Positions 9,080-17,049 of a DNA stretch of 21,310 bases are shown in pieces. The DNA is from Basidiobolus ranarum (taxonomy: Eukaryota; Basidiobolomycota; Basidiobolomycetes; Basidiobolales), in assembly GCA_040143965.1 (NCBI GenBank), contig JASJQH010007084.1:1-21310 (forward strand). The letters run 5' to 3'. Both the position numbers and the translations under genes were made by a program. The stretch's first letter is position 1; the number at the start of each line of letters is the position of its first letter. The notes below the pieces were generated by a model, which worked only from the letters and a program-made list of their open reading frames with translations, was not told the DNA's origin and searched no databases.

Positions 9080-9930
9080 CATCAATCAGCTAGGGAGTTA
9101 CTATTGATTTGGATATTATCCCACTCATGTTTACACGTTCATTTTGAATCTGCTTTGTTGTCATAACAGGCTTAAGCCATAATAACAAAATGAATTGGAA
9201 CTTCAATCTTCAGAATCTTACGAAATAGATATTATTAGGTGCACTTTGGATGTTCACAATCCTGATTATGGATTAGACTGTCTATTTGAGATTATGATTA
9301 GTGCCTTTTTACTAATCGTTTAACAGCAACAGTATCTTATGTTAAAGAGACACATTATGCTTTCAATTTTTTGAAGGTACCACACCGAAAAGGGAGTAAC
9401 AATCAGCGAACTAAAATGATTTGCTCCGTACTCGTGGTATTTCAATTTTTAAGCAGAGGTTATCGAGTTAAGTCGAGAATATCAAGTTTCTTTTCACAGT
9501 AGTCAAAGCCGGGTCGAATATCAAAAGAGCCATCATTGTGGCTGGTAAAACACGGACATATCTCGCATTATTTAGATTGGTTTATATAATTCAATGCAAT
9601 CAATTACAGATGCTTCTATATTATAGCATGAACCTACCTTAGTGATAGTTCCAGGCATGACGTCCCAAAAAAATAAATTATCGTAGGTAGCACAATATTG
9701 AGAAAAAAGACGGGTCTTCTATCAATTTGGAGGCAATAGGAATGGCACTTCTATCAAACACTCAAGAAAATCCAAATATAGAGCTAGAAACCAATAATGA
9801 CATCACATCCTATACCCCAGCCATGTATAATCACTCTGAAATATTTACCAAAACTCCTTATGTAATCACCATTTTCAAATGATTATGGAACGTGACTGGT
9901 TACTATTCTTGCCCATGTACTTTAAAACGT
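9080..9930. other. Intergenic, oxidase 3' flank to TMEM230 promoter, no gene seen
   Basis: No open frame of note, no RNA gene and no repeat recognised. A CRE-like TGACGTC occurs at 9658-9664, about 410 bp upstream of the TMEM230-type gene; whether it matters is unknown. No clear AATAAA follows the oxidase stop. Confidence 0.4.
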
Positions 9931-10069
9931 TTCCCCTTTTCTCTCTCTCATTCATTTTGACTCTTTAACTCCCACATATAAGCTGTAATAAGGATATCTC
10001 AAATCAACAACATTCAAATCTAGTATCAATACTTTCACTTCATATCCTCTCGACCACTCTATATCCAGC
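9931..10069 (+). promoter_or_regulatory. CT-rich and TATA-like promoter of the TMEM230-type gene
   Basis: A pyrimidine tract (CCCCTTTTCTCTCTCTC) occupies 9933-9949, and CATATAAG at 9975-9982 is a fair TATA box, 88 bases before the ATG at 10070. The CT block just upstream of the presumed start site is a common layout for constitutively expressed fungal genes. Confidence 0.4.
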
Positions 10070-10390
10070 ATGCGCCTGAAGGGTCGCCGTTTTTATAGAA
10101 TCAATGAAAATAGAGAACAAGACTTTATCGATGGGCAATTCGACATTCCATCACCCAGTATTCCTTATGGCGCTATAGTTCAAGCACTTCTTCTTTTTAT
10201 AGCAGGCTCTTTAATGCTTATATTTGGTGCCTTAGAGATCACTGGCTACTTGGATGACAGCAAGCGTACAGGAAAAGTACTACTTATCATAGGGTCCTTA
10301 CTATTCATCCCTGGTGTTTACTATTCACGACACGCTTACTATGCTTACAAAGGGTATCGTGGGTATGACTTTGCTGACATTCCAGAGTAG
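10070..10390 (+). CDS. TMEM230/TMEM134-type (DUF872) small membrane protein
   Basis: A 106-residue, single-exon protein of normal length for the family. The conserved core is plain: SIPYGAI leads into the first membrane segment (about 36-60), a short lumenal or cytosolic loop holds TGYLDDSKRTG, a second segment follows (about 68-90, VLLIIGSLLFIPGVYY), and the family signature AYYAYKGYRGYDFADIPE closes the chain. In human TMEM230 the same block reads AYYASKGYRGYSYDDIP. TMEM230 is a two-pass protein of secretory and recycling vesicles and endosomes, so a role in vesicle traffic is likely, though unproven in fungi. The short amino end (RFYRINENREQDFIDGQF) also matches the family layout. I am confident of the family. 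Confidence 0.93.
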   Translation: MRLKGRRFYRINENREQDFIDGQFDIPSPSIPYGAIVQALLLFIAGSLMLIFGALEITGYLDDSKRTGKVLLIIGSLLFIPGVYYSRHAYYAYKGYRGYDFADIPE

Positions 10391-10489
10391 GATTAAGAAA
10401 TAGATTCAATTTACTTGCTTGCTGTAAATCAACACAAGATCTATTAGGTATAGCAAGCGTTAGTTGCACCTCTTATTTGTTGTAAATTT

Positions 10490-10823
10490 TCAAACCATAG
10501 ACCCCGATATGCAAGTAAAGGGGAATTGGAATCGTCTCGCGGTACTATCTTCAACTTGCTGTTTAATACATAAAAATAGTTTTTCTTAGTTATATTTCCA
10601 TGACTTCTTTCTACCAGAATACCAATTTCTTCCTTACCATTATATAAATGTTTCTTTCACCAAAAAATTCAAGCAGATGAATAATATATTTGCAGTCGCT
10701 GACAAGTTCAAACTCCACATTAGTGCCCCTATCAATAACTCTCATGAGATTCACAATATGCTCACCAATAAGGGATATTTTGTGGGTTTGAATACTGTCG
10801 AAGGGGTTTAGACGCTGTAACAT
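10490..10823 (-). CDS. Possible small two-exon gene or 3' end of a decayed gene
   Basis: A minus-strand frame runs from an ATG at 10823. After codon 62 it meets a good donor, GTAAGG (10637 downwards). A matching acceptor, AAACAG, ends at 10559 and an ATAACTAAG branch-type sequence lies upstream of it, giving a 79 bp intron like others in this window. Splicing 10823-10638 to 10558-10490 keeps the frame and gives 84 aa ending in a TGA. The product is unrecognised, with no signal peptide or membrane segment. Upstream sequence (to about 11240) is also coding-like but broken, so this may be the last part of a dead gene rather than a live small one. Confidence 0.3.
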
Positions 10824-10829
10824 AATTTT

Positions 10830-11240
10830 ATGTTGGAGACTTCAAATTCAAGTTGCATCGAAACCTAAAACCATATTAAAAGGAGGCGTGCGAATGGTGA
10901 GCTATTTTAAGTCGAGAATCATAATCTACCTGGTAACACTTTCAATTTGGGATAAATATGTTAATGATGATTTGAGTTTGGATCATATGTTAACCTAACT
11001 GTATGTTCAGTCCAGAATTCAAACTGTGCACAAATCCTCTATAGACTTTCAATACCCGTTAAGATGCTTGCGTCAAGGTCAAGAGACCACCAGAAGTTTC
11101 ACTAAACGCTTGAATAATGTGCTGAGGGTAACTCGATACAAGCTCTACTGAGCCTCTAATATTAAATGTCGCAGTCAGTAAAAGCTACAATTAAAGATGT
11201 ACATATTCGCAAGAGTCACAGTGAAGTCAATTGATGCTCA
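10830..11240 (-). pseudogene. Coding-like relic upstream of the small minus-strand frame
   Basis: Minus-strand translation gives protein-like stretches in two frames (for example a run including TATFNIRGSVELVSS near 11150), with several breaks. No family recognised. It may belong with the frame at 10490-10823. I treat it as a fossil of unknown origin and do not reconstruct it. Confidence 0.3.
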
Positions 11241-11631
11241 TTACAAAAACAGCAATTTAAGCCTTCCCATTACTGTATTGTAAAGTTGGGCTGAAGAAGG
11301 GATGGAGCCTACACTTACGAGCGTACTATTTGACCTGATGCTATTTTAAGATTCCCTGGCACGTAGCGCTTCATTTTATCGAAGTATACATGATTCCCTT
11401 ATGAAACAAAGCCATGATAACTCGATTATCCTGTAACTTAGGAATTTCCAAACAATTTCATCTTTTTGAAACGAGACCCACGTCAGGAAATTCTCTTTCA
11501 CTTCATACCAGTTGAAACTGTTATAACCTTTTTCTGAATTAAAATTGAAGCCGGTATAAAATTAGCATCCCTCTTAGTTAATTTTGGTGCAAAGATTTTC
11601 TGACTCTAATAATCTAGTAGAAACTCGACCA
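11241..11631 (+). promoter_or_regulatory. Upstream region and TATA box of the lectin gene
   Basis: No gene is visible in 11241-11550. TATAAAAT at 11555-11562 is a strong TATA box, 70 bases before the first ATG at 11632. The frame continues upstream of this ATG through the leader to 11584 but contains no earlier ATG, which fixes the start. Confidence 0.5.
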
Positions 11632-12723
11632 ATGCGTTCAAAACTATCTCTCTGGATTGTCTTTTCGTCTACCATAGTCTATGGAAGTGCGCAACAAACC
11701 TATGAGAGAAATTACCTCTCCAAAGGTTGTGAAACCAGGAAAGGCACTGATGGATTTACATATAGAGATTGCATCAAACCCACCATTCCGCCACCTAAGG
11801 AGGGTCCCTTTTTGTCTTTGTCGGGAGAACAGATCGAGTCTCGCCTAAATCACATGTGCCTAGAGCCGGAGAATAAGTCTGAACAAGGTAGGATACTGAT
11901 GCAAAAATGCGAAGGCACGCCGAGAAAGCAGATGATACGATTTAAATCAGTCAAAAGACCTCAAGGCTTCAGCAACCTTATCACCCACTCTGGATTGTGT
12001 ATAGAAAGTAATGATAATGGGTATTTAGTACAGGCATATTGTCAGCCAAATGATCCGAGCCAACTTTGGGAAAAGATTTTCTTAGATAAGCGCAACTTAA
12101 ATTATGTGCTTAGAAACGCCGATACGGACCAATGTCTTGTTGCTCCTAAAGATACTTACTCGCCCGGAGCTCCTGTTTCTCTTTACAACTGTGCTAGTGT
12201 TCTGTCACAAGCTTGGTTGAACCATAGTCAAACTTCGAAGATCATAGATCCCAAACCACTACTTGAAACTCCGGTCCAACTAGAAAATGGTCTTAACGAG
12301 TTAAAAGGGAAAATATCCATGTGCCTTGAAATAAGCAACGAAGTGGGAGCAAGAGCAATACTCAAGCCCTGTAAACGTAGATCAGTTGCTGGTAATCAAT
12401 TACTCACCTTTTTGACACGCTCGACCTCTCCTCGTTCAGGAGTTTTCAGAACTGCGAGTGGGTTATGTTTAGAACGCAGTCATAAAGGGTATATTATACA
12501 GAAGAAATGCGATTGGAATGAGAAGCAAATTTTCAAAAATAATAGCAAAGCATTTTATGGTGGGAAGGAGAGAAGTATATATAAAGTAGGAGTCAAAGGA
12601 AGCAGCTGCTTGGACATACAACAAGGCTACACTGTTGGTGAAGTGCCTATCATTGCCACTTCTTGCAGTTCAGAGCCAAGCCAGGAGTGGTACAACTACA
12701 ACCGAGACCGTAAAGATAATTGA
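11632..12723 (+). CDS. Secreted tandem ricin-B-type (beta-trefoil) lectin-like protein
   Basis: 363 residues from the only usable ATG. Residues 1-20 are a signal peptide (RSKLSLWIVFSSTIVYGSA). A short Cys pair (33, 47) and a proline-rich linker follow. Residues about 60-200 and 215-357 are two beta-trefoil units, each with three subdomains. Each of the six subdomains carries two cysteines 14-19 residues apart (76/93, 123/137, 168/187, 231/247, 279/293, 326/345), the pairing pattern of ricin-type lectin repeats. Recognisable turns are SGLCIES and SGLCLERS with DTDQCLVAP and GSSCLDIQQG. QxW-type motifs lie at 144-146 (QLW), 193-195 (QAW) and 351-353 (QEW); the other three subdomains have lost theirs. 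No enzyme or pore domain is attached, so this is a carbohydrate-binding protein only. Likely role: binding glycans at the cell surface, wall or host tissue. Ligand unknown. Confidence 0.82.
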   Translation: MRSKLSLWIVFSSTIVYGSAQQTYERNYLSKGCETRKGTDGFTYRDCIKPTIPPPKEGPFLSLSGEQIESRLNHMCLEPENKSEQGRILMQKCEGTPRKQMIRFKSVKRPQGFSNLITHSGLCIESNDNGYLVQAYCQPNDPSQLWEKIFLDKRNLNYVLRNADTDQCLVAPKDTYSPGAPVSLYNCASVLSQAWLNHSQTSKIIDPKPLLETPVQLENGLNELKGKISMCLEISNEVGARAILKPCKRRSVAGNQLLTFLTRSTSPRSGVFRTASGLCLERSHKGYIIQKKCDWNEKQIFKNNSKAFYGGKERSIYKVGVKGSSCLDIQQGYTVGEVPIIATSCSSEPSQEWYNYNRDRKDN

Positions 12724-12729
12724 AATAAA
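12724..12729 (+). terminator. AATAAA overlapping the end of the lectin frame
   Basis: AATAAA starts at the base directly after the lectin TGA. If used, the 3' untranslated region would be only about 15-35 bases. No better signal is seen nearby. Confidence 0.4.
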
Positions 12730-13439
12730 ATCGCTTTCATTTTGAACTGAATACACTATTACTAATGTCATTTTTCTTGAAATATTTCTCACATTTGGAA
12801 AGATTCACTGGCAAAAAAGAAATGAAACGATGAGGACTCAGATCGCCAGTGCCACTGTAACATAAAGCAGCCTTCACTATGCATGGCCTTTAATCTGTAT
12901 TTTAAGATTAAGAACAATCCTAGCTTGGAATCAGTTTCATCTGGCAAGGAGGTATCTAGTAGCGGTATATGAAACAAATTGGCAGTGCAATAATTGAACG
13001 CTGAAGCAGGGTACTAAATCTAGCTGGTTTTACTTGTCATTAGTCACTATAATGCTATAAAGCGACAATCAAATGAATGAATTTTGATTCATCACCTCAT
13101 TCGATTTCTGAGAACAACTGAAACTACTCACAAATTTAGCAAACCCAATTTATTCAATGCCCAAATTAGCTCAAACCGAAGCCTGTCAATAAACGAAGCT
13201 AGCTAACCTTGTGGTTGGTAAGATTACTAGGAGATGGACTGCAATAAATAATGCAAATATACAACCAACGCATTATCATATCTTTTAACTAGGCAACAAC
13301 TAGAGCAGAATCCCTGATACGAAAGCGGATACCAACTCCAAAAGAGGTACTTTTTTAATAATTGTATTCCAAGGCTAGAGTAACTCCTGTTGTACATATA
13401 CATTCACGCCTCGATAAACGCCGGGTTTTCGCCATTACT
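12730..13439. other. Intergenic, no gene recognised
   Basis: AT-rich sequence with one minus-strand frame of 62 codons (12977-12789) that has no recognisable motif and no supporting signals. I see no RNA gene or repeat. Confidence 0.4.
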
Positions 13440-14853
13440 TGATATGGTACTCACTGAACTTCATAGTACTGAAGAAAACTTAAATTCTAAACGAAATAGG
13501 TACCTCCATACAAACGAACCAACTGGTATTACCAACCAACATCGAAGAGTTACACCACATCATCCCAGATAATGCACAATGCAGCGGCCACCACCGTTGG
13601 CCAAGATACCATCAGAAACAAAAGCACCATATCCAGTAAGTATTAACCCTCGGTTCTACTTCGGATACCAAAGTTCAAGGAGTTACAGTATCCACTCAAT
13701 CCGAATGTCTACAGACTCAAAATCGATGGGTAATATTTAGGAATTGATAGCAAGCATGCGACTAGCCGTCAACTCAACTCGCATTATGACTCGTTATGGT
13801 AGTCTGGCCTCATATTAGCCAAACCTGAATGCACCCATTTGAAGCATGGAAAAGGTAGGCTTCGCCTCATCTTGTGATATCTGGCTGTAGATAATTAATG
13901 ATCGGCTTGATGCATTGAGTTTAGAAACAGGTGAAAAAAATTTCATTTCTCAAGAATTACCATAGAAACTGGCTCCCCCATTTATCATGTGAGCACACCA
14001 ACTCATGGTCATGAAACATGCAGATCTCTGGCGTACCAGCCAAGTATGGCGCTATCATCAGGATCAAGTAGTACATTTTGTCCTCTGTACAATGGCCAAC
14101 TGTATTCACTAAACGAAAGAATCGCCATTACGGTTTAGTATCTCCTACCACTAGAATGACGACTTCTCTCTTGTGGCAGTAAAAAGGTTAGCCCTAAGAT
14201 TCCGCTGATAATGTTCGATGTGAGATCGAAAGTCTCAGATCTTGGATTTATCCGACTAGATATTCCGACAGATATGTCCTATTTTACAAGGATTGATCAC
14301 CCTGAATAATCGGTATACTGGAGATATATATTAGGGTTATGCCGGGCAGCTGCCTCGGCCAAAAAGGAAGACACTCCTCCGATTATATATCTTCAATCCT
14401 TACCTCATGTAATTCTGAATGGTTTTTGTAGAGTAAAAAAAGAGATATCTATGGAAGGCTATATCTAGCAAGAATCCTTACGTGGTTGAAAGCTCATGCA
14501 GTAATACAGTATGGCTCGAGAATCAGATCAACTGCATGGCTATTATAGATGTCGGAATAATTCATCTTCTTTATCCGTCGGATTGCAGCGAAATCAAACC
14601 CCATTATGGTCATTATAGTAAATGTCGCCTTCATTCCACTCAAGTTCGATATATAAATGATATTCTAAACAAGTATGACCTATTCAATTTAGGAGGTGAA
14701 GTATCACAGATACACCTTTGTAGATCACCACCACAATACCAGCTTGGGAGAGGCTTTCATAAGCCGATGGTTTCCCCCATTTCTGGCCGATATCGTTTCC
14801 AATTATCGAAGTGGTTCTTAAAAAGTACAAATTTTGAATACTCCAGAAGATAA
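13440..14853 (+). pseudogene. Broken coding relic, plus strand, family unassigned
   Basis: The plus strand gives long protein-like stretches in successive frames. The best run is about 13960-14470 in one frame with only a few interruptions (it contains LGFIRLDIPTDMSYF), followed by an uninterrupted run of about 125 codons ending at 14853 that lacks an ATG start. Composition is less AT-rich than the surrounding spacer. Overall I count at least six to ten breaks. I could not name a domain; a dead host gene, a transposable element or an old virus-like insertion are all open. Treated as a fossil, without reconstruction. Confidence 0.45.
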
Positions 14854-15400
14854 ACTACACGCTATACATGTAGAACGGGCCGAACTCCCTTGAACCAGAG
14901 ATATTCTTCAGTTCATCTGAAATCCACGAACACTCTTCCAAAAAAGAAATCCATTTTTTGTGCATTCTTGTACATCCATTTTTAAACTTTATTATTTCCC
15001 ATTTTATTCTGTATCCCTTAACTGTGTAAAAGAATCACTTCCCTTATATTATTCTCGCCTTTTTGTACATCCAAACTCCCCCCAGAGTTGGCGCATGTAA
15101 TTCGGACAAACAGTATTCAGATTTACTTAGTACGCACTGTGTAGACAACCTCATGACACTCACCAACATATACATACATGACCACGACTGCTTTGATTAA
15201 AATTTTCGAACGAATCAGTTCGTATATTGTGAATGAATCCTCTGAAACAAGTAACGGGTTTACTGGATTAGTGAGACTGAATTTCTTGGAGGTAAATCAC
15301 CGAATTTCCTTACTTCATTCTTTGATAAAATAAACTAAAAATACAAGTAGTGGGTTTACATTCGATTTCAAAAAAAAATTCAGAAAGGTAAAAGTGTGAT
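14854..15400. other. Intergenic, no gene recognised
   Basis: AT-rich sequence with T-rich runs around 14950-15060. No open frame, RNA gene or repeat could be supported. Confidence 0.4.
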
Positions 15401-15470
15401 TGGAGAGGAGAGGTGGGATGGAGGTGGCCAGCGAAGGGTGGAGGGAAGGGGAGAAAAGGGGAAGTAAAGA
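15401..15470 (+). other. G-rich purine tract with a G-quadruplex motif
   Basis: The plus strand is almost all purine here. At 15436-15461 four G-runs (3, 3, 4 and 4 bases) are separated by 4, 2 and 6 bases, fitting the standard G3+N1-7 quadruplex pattern. It lies about 170-230 bp past the stop codon of the minus-strand SH3 gene, so the RNA of that gene, if it reaches this far, would carry the C/U-rich complement. Confidence 0.65.
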
Positions 15471-15615
15471 AAATTAAGTAATAAAAACACCAGGTCAAAA
15501 TAAGTGAAAGTAAACCATCACGACATCATGAAATGATCGAGGGCTCTAATTACAACAGATCATTCAAGTAAAGTAAACTAAGCTATACTAAAATCTTGCA
15601 ATCCAGGCAAAATTG

Positions 15616-15659
15616 AATTCTACGTAGAGATTTAATAATCAATTAACTCTACGTAATTC
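15616..15659 (-). other. Hairpin enclosing the stop codon of the SH3 gene
   Basis: TACGTAGAG (15621-15629) and CTCTACGTA (15647-15655) are perfect inverted copies 17 bases apart, and flanking GAATT/AATTC-like bases extend the stem past a one-base bulge. The stop codon of the SH3 gene (15634-15632) lies in the loop. The hairpin is formed by the last codons and the first untranslated bases. Its function is unknown; 3' end formation or RNA stability are possible. Confidence 0.55.
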
Positions 15660-16341
15660 TCAGGTATTAATCCGATACGGTCTTCCAAATAACCGACAAG
15701 CCAGCCTTCGCATTGTTTGTATTGAATATTAAGAATATCATCTTCGCAAAAGCTAAGCTCGTCGGGATTCTCAGCTGTAAAGTCGTAGAGAGCGCGAACC
15801 TGAACAAACTCCACATCTTCCTCTTCTTCGACGTATTCGCCCCAATGACGAGGATCATCCTCTGGGTAGGCGAAATCCCGGATTTTGAGTTCTGGTGAAA
15901 AATGAGGTTAATTTGAGTGACTCTAGAAGAATACATATCACAAGCAATATACAACATACCTGGTTCATCGCTATTCTGTGATGAGGCCTATTTGAGGGGA
16001 AAGGAAGTTTCCAATAAAATGATCAGACAATTGACTTGACAAAGCTACTTTGCTAAATACCACTTACCTCCTCTGTTTCGGTTTCTTGTTCGTACTCAGC
16101 TGGCCCAGTCTCGGAGACAGGGTCAAACCCTAGGAAATCGATATTTTCTTTTTGTAGGAGAAATTTGGTTTCTTCAATTCCGTGATCATTAAGGTAATCG
16201 TCTAGAAGTAAGCAAAGATTATTAAGAGTAGGGTAGAAACACAGCTTTGTGGAAGTACTTGCCATTTTTAATTTCATAGTTTTGGTCAAGTGAGGGTGGG
16301 TTAACTAGGGTACGCTCAGCGTTGGCCAAATAAGTCAGCAT
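15632..16341 (-). CDS. Nbp2/Skb5-like SH3 adaptor, four exons
   Basis: A 166-residue protein from exons 16341-16263, 16201-16068, 15987-15960 and 15891-15632 (introns 61, 80 and 68 bp; phases agree throughout). Introns 2 and 3 are GTAAGT-AG and GTATGT-AG; intron 1 begins GCAAGT and ends TAG, a GC-AG intron. Residues 84-98 (IRDFAYPEDDPRHWG) match the short block that precedes the SH3 domain in yeast Nbp2 (DFAYPESDPLHYG), followed by an acidic linker. The SH3 domain (about 112-164) shows ALYDF, ENPDELSF, GWLVG with Trp144, GLIPENYV with Pro157 and Tyr160. The residue before Trp144 is Gly rather than a second Trp. Nbp2 and fission-yeast Skb5 are adaptors linking PAK/MAPK kinases to the PP2C phosphatase Ptc1 in cell-wall and stress signalling; the same role is inferred here. 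The amino half (residues 1-70) is acidic and unconserved. Confidence 0.88.
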
Positions 16342-16497
16342 GTTTAGTAGTAAGAGAAGGTTTCGAGTTTTCAGTAGAGGTATTAGGGTGGAATATTAGA
16401 AATGCGATTTCAAAGAGGATAGGTTGTTTAAGGTAACGAACAAACGGCACAGCCACAGAGGAAATTTAAAAGTACTAGACCGGATGCCTCTTCTCCC

Positions 16498-16581
16498 TTA
16501 TATAACTGAGGAGAGCGCAGTGAAATCTTTAATAGTTACTAATTAAAGGGATGCCCAATAAGAGCATGCACTGTTATTGGG
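16498..16581 (-). promoter_or_regulatory. TATA box and paired inverted CCAAT boxes of the SH3 gene
   Basis: On the minus strand TATATAA lies at 16504-16498, 157 bp before the ATG. Just upstream, CCCAATAA (16554-16561) and TTATTGGG (16574-16581) are perfect inverted copies with a 12-base gap, placing two CCAAT boxes face to face about 50-80 bp from the TATA. This is a classic layout for the HAP/NF-Y complex. A second small inverted repeat (CGATATT at 16590-16596, AATATCG at 16602-16608) follows. Confidence 0.5.
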
Positions 16582-16608
16582 GGAATAATCGATATTGATA
16601 AAATATCG

Positions 16609-17049
16609 GCAAAAAGGAATGTACAATGGCAAACTAAGACAAAAAAACTTCCCATTAATCCAAAAGAGGAAATGCAAATGGTGCGAAAGATCATCTACAG
16701 GCAGTTCTTGTGAAATACCGCCGCAATTTACAGAAATGTTTTTCTATTGTCATGCCTGATGTGCCCCCTTTGTGCTCTGGATTCCTATTGGTGGGCGGTC
16801 AGATAATTGACCTGTCTAAATTAGAACATGATTAAATGTGCCAATGGGAATAAATTGAGACTTCAACAGATTAATTTGTCCTGAACGTGTTAAAATTTCC
16901 TATTAACAGCGCGTCAAACCGAACATGTTTCTCCCAAGCAGCACTTTGAGGCCTGTATGAGTTGCAGCATTGGGTTCACTGTGGATACATAGCAGTTGAG
17001 TCGTCTAGGGGATATGGCTTTGGTGTTGCTGAAGGGCATTTGGCATAAT
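16609..17049. other. Upstream spacer, no gene recognised
   Basis: Contains further CCAAT/ATTGG pentamers (for example near 16787 and 16848) but no open frame, RNA or repeat that I can support. Confidence 0.35.

Noticed and set aside
11584-11631. Upstream extension of the lectin frame to 11584
   Set aside because: It contains no ATG; the signal peptide begins directly at the ATG at 11632.
7352-12723. A secreted oxidase-TMEM230-lectin gene cluster acting as one pathway
   Set aside because: All three are on the plus strand, but spacing is 1-1.2 kb with separate promoters and no shared biosynthetic enzymes; adjacency alone does not support a cluster.
14288-14401. Loose inverted repeat (AAGGATTGA with TCAATCCTT, plus AGATATATA with TATATATCT)
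   Set aside because: The arms are unevenly spaced and imperfect, and they lie inside the decayed coding run; no terminal repeats of an element could be shown.
15310-15498. 62-codon proline- and phenylalanine-rich minus-strand frame
   Set aside because: It is the translation of the C/T-rich complement of the purine tract and has no gene-like features.
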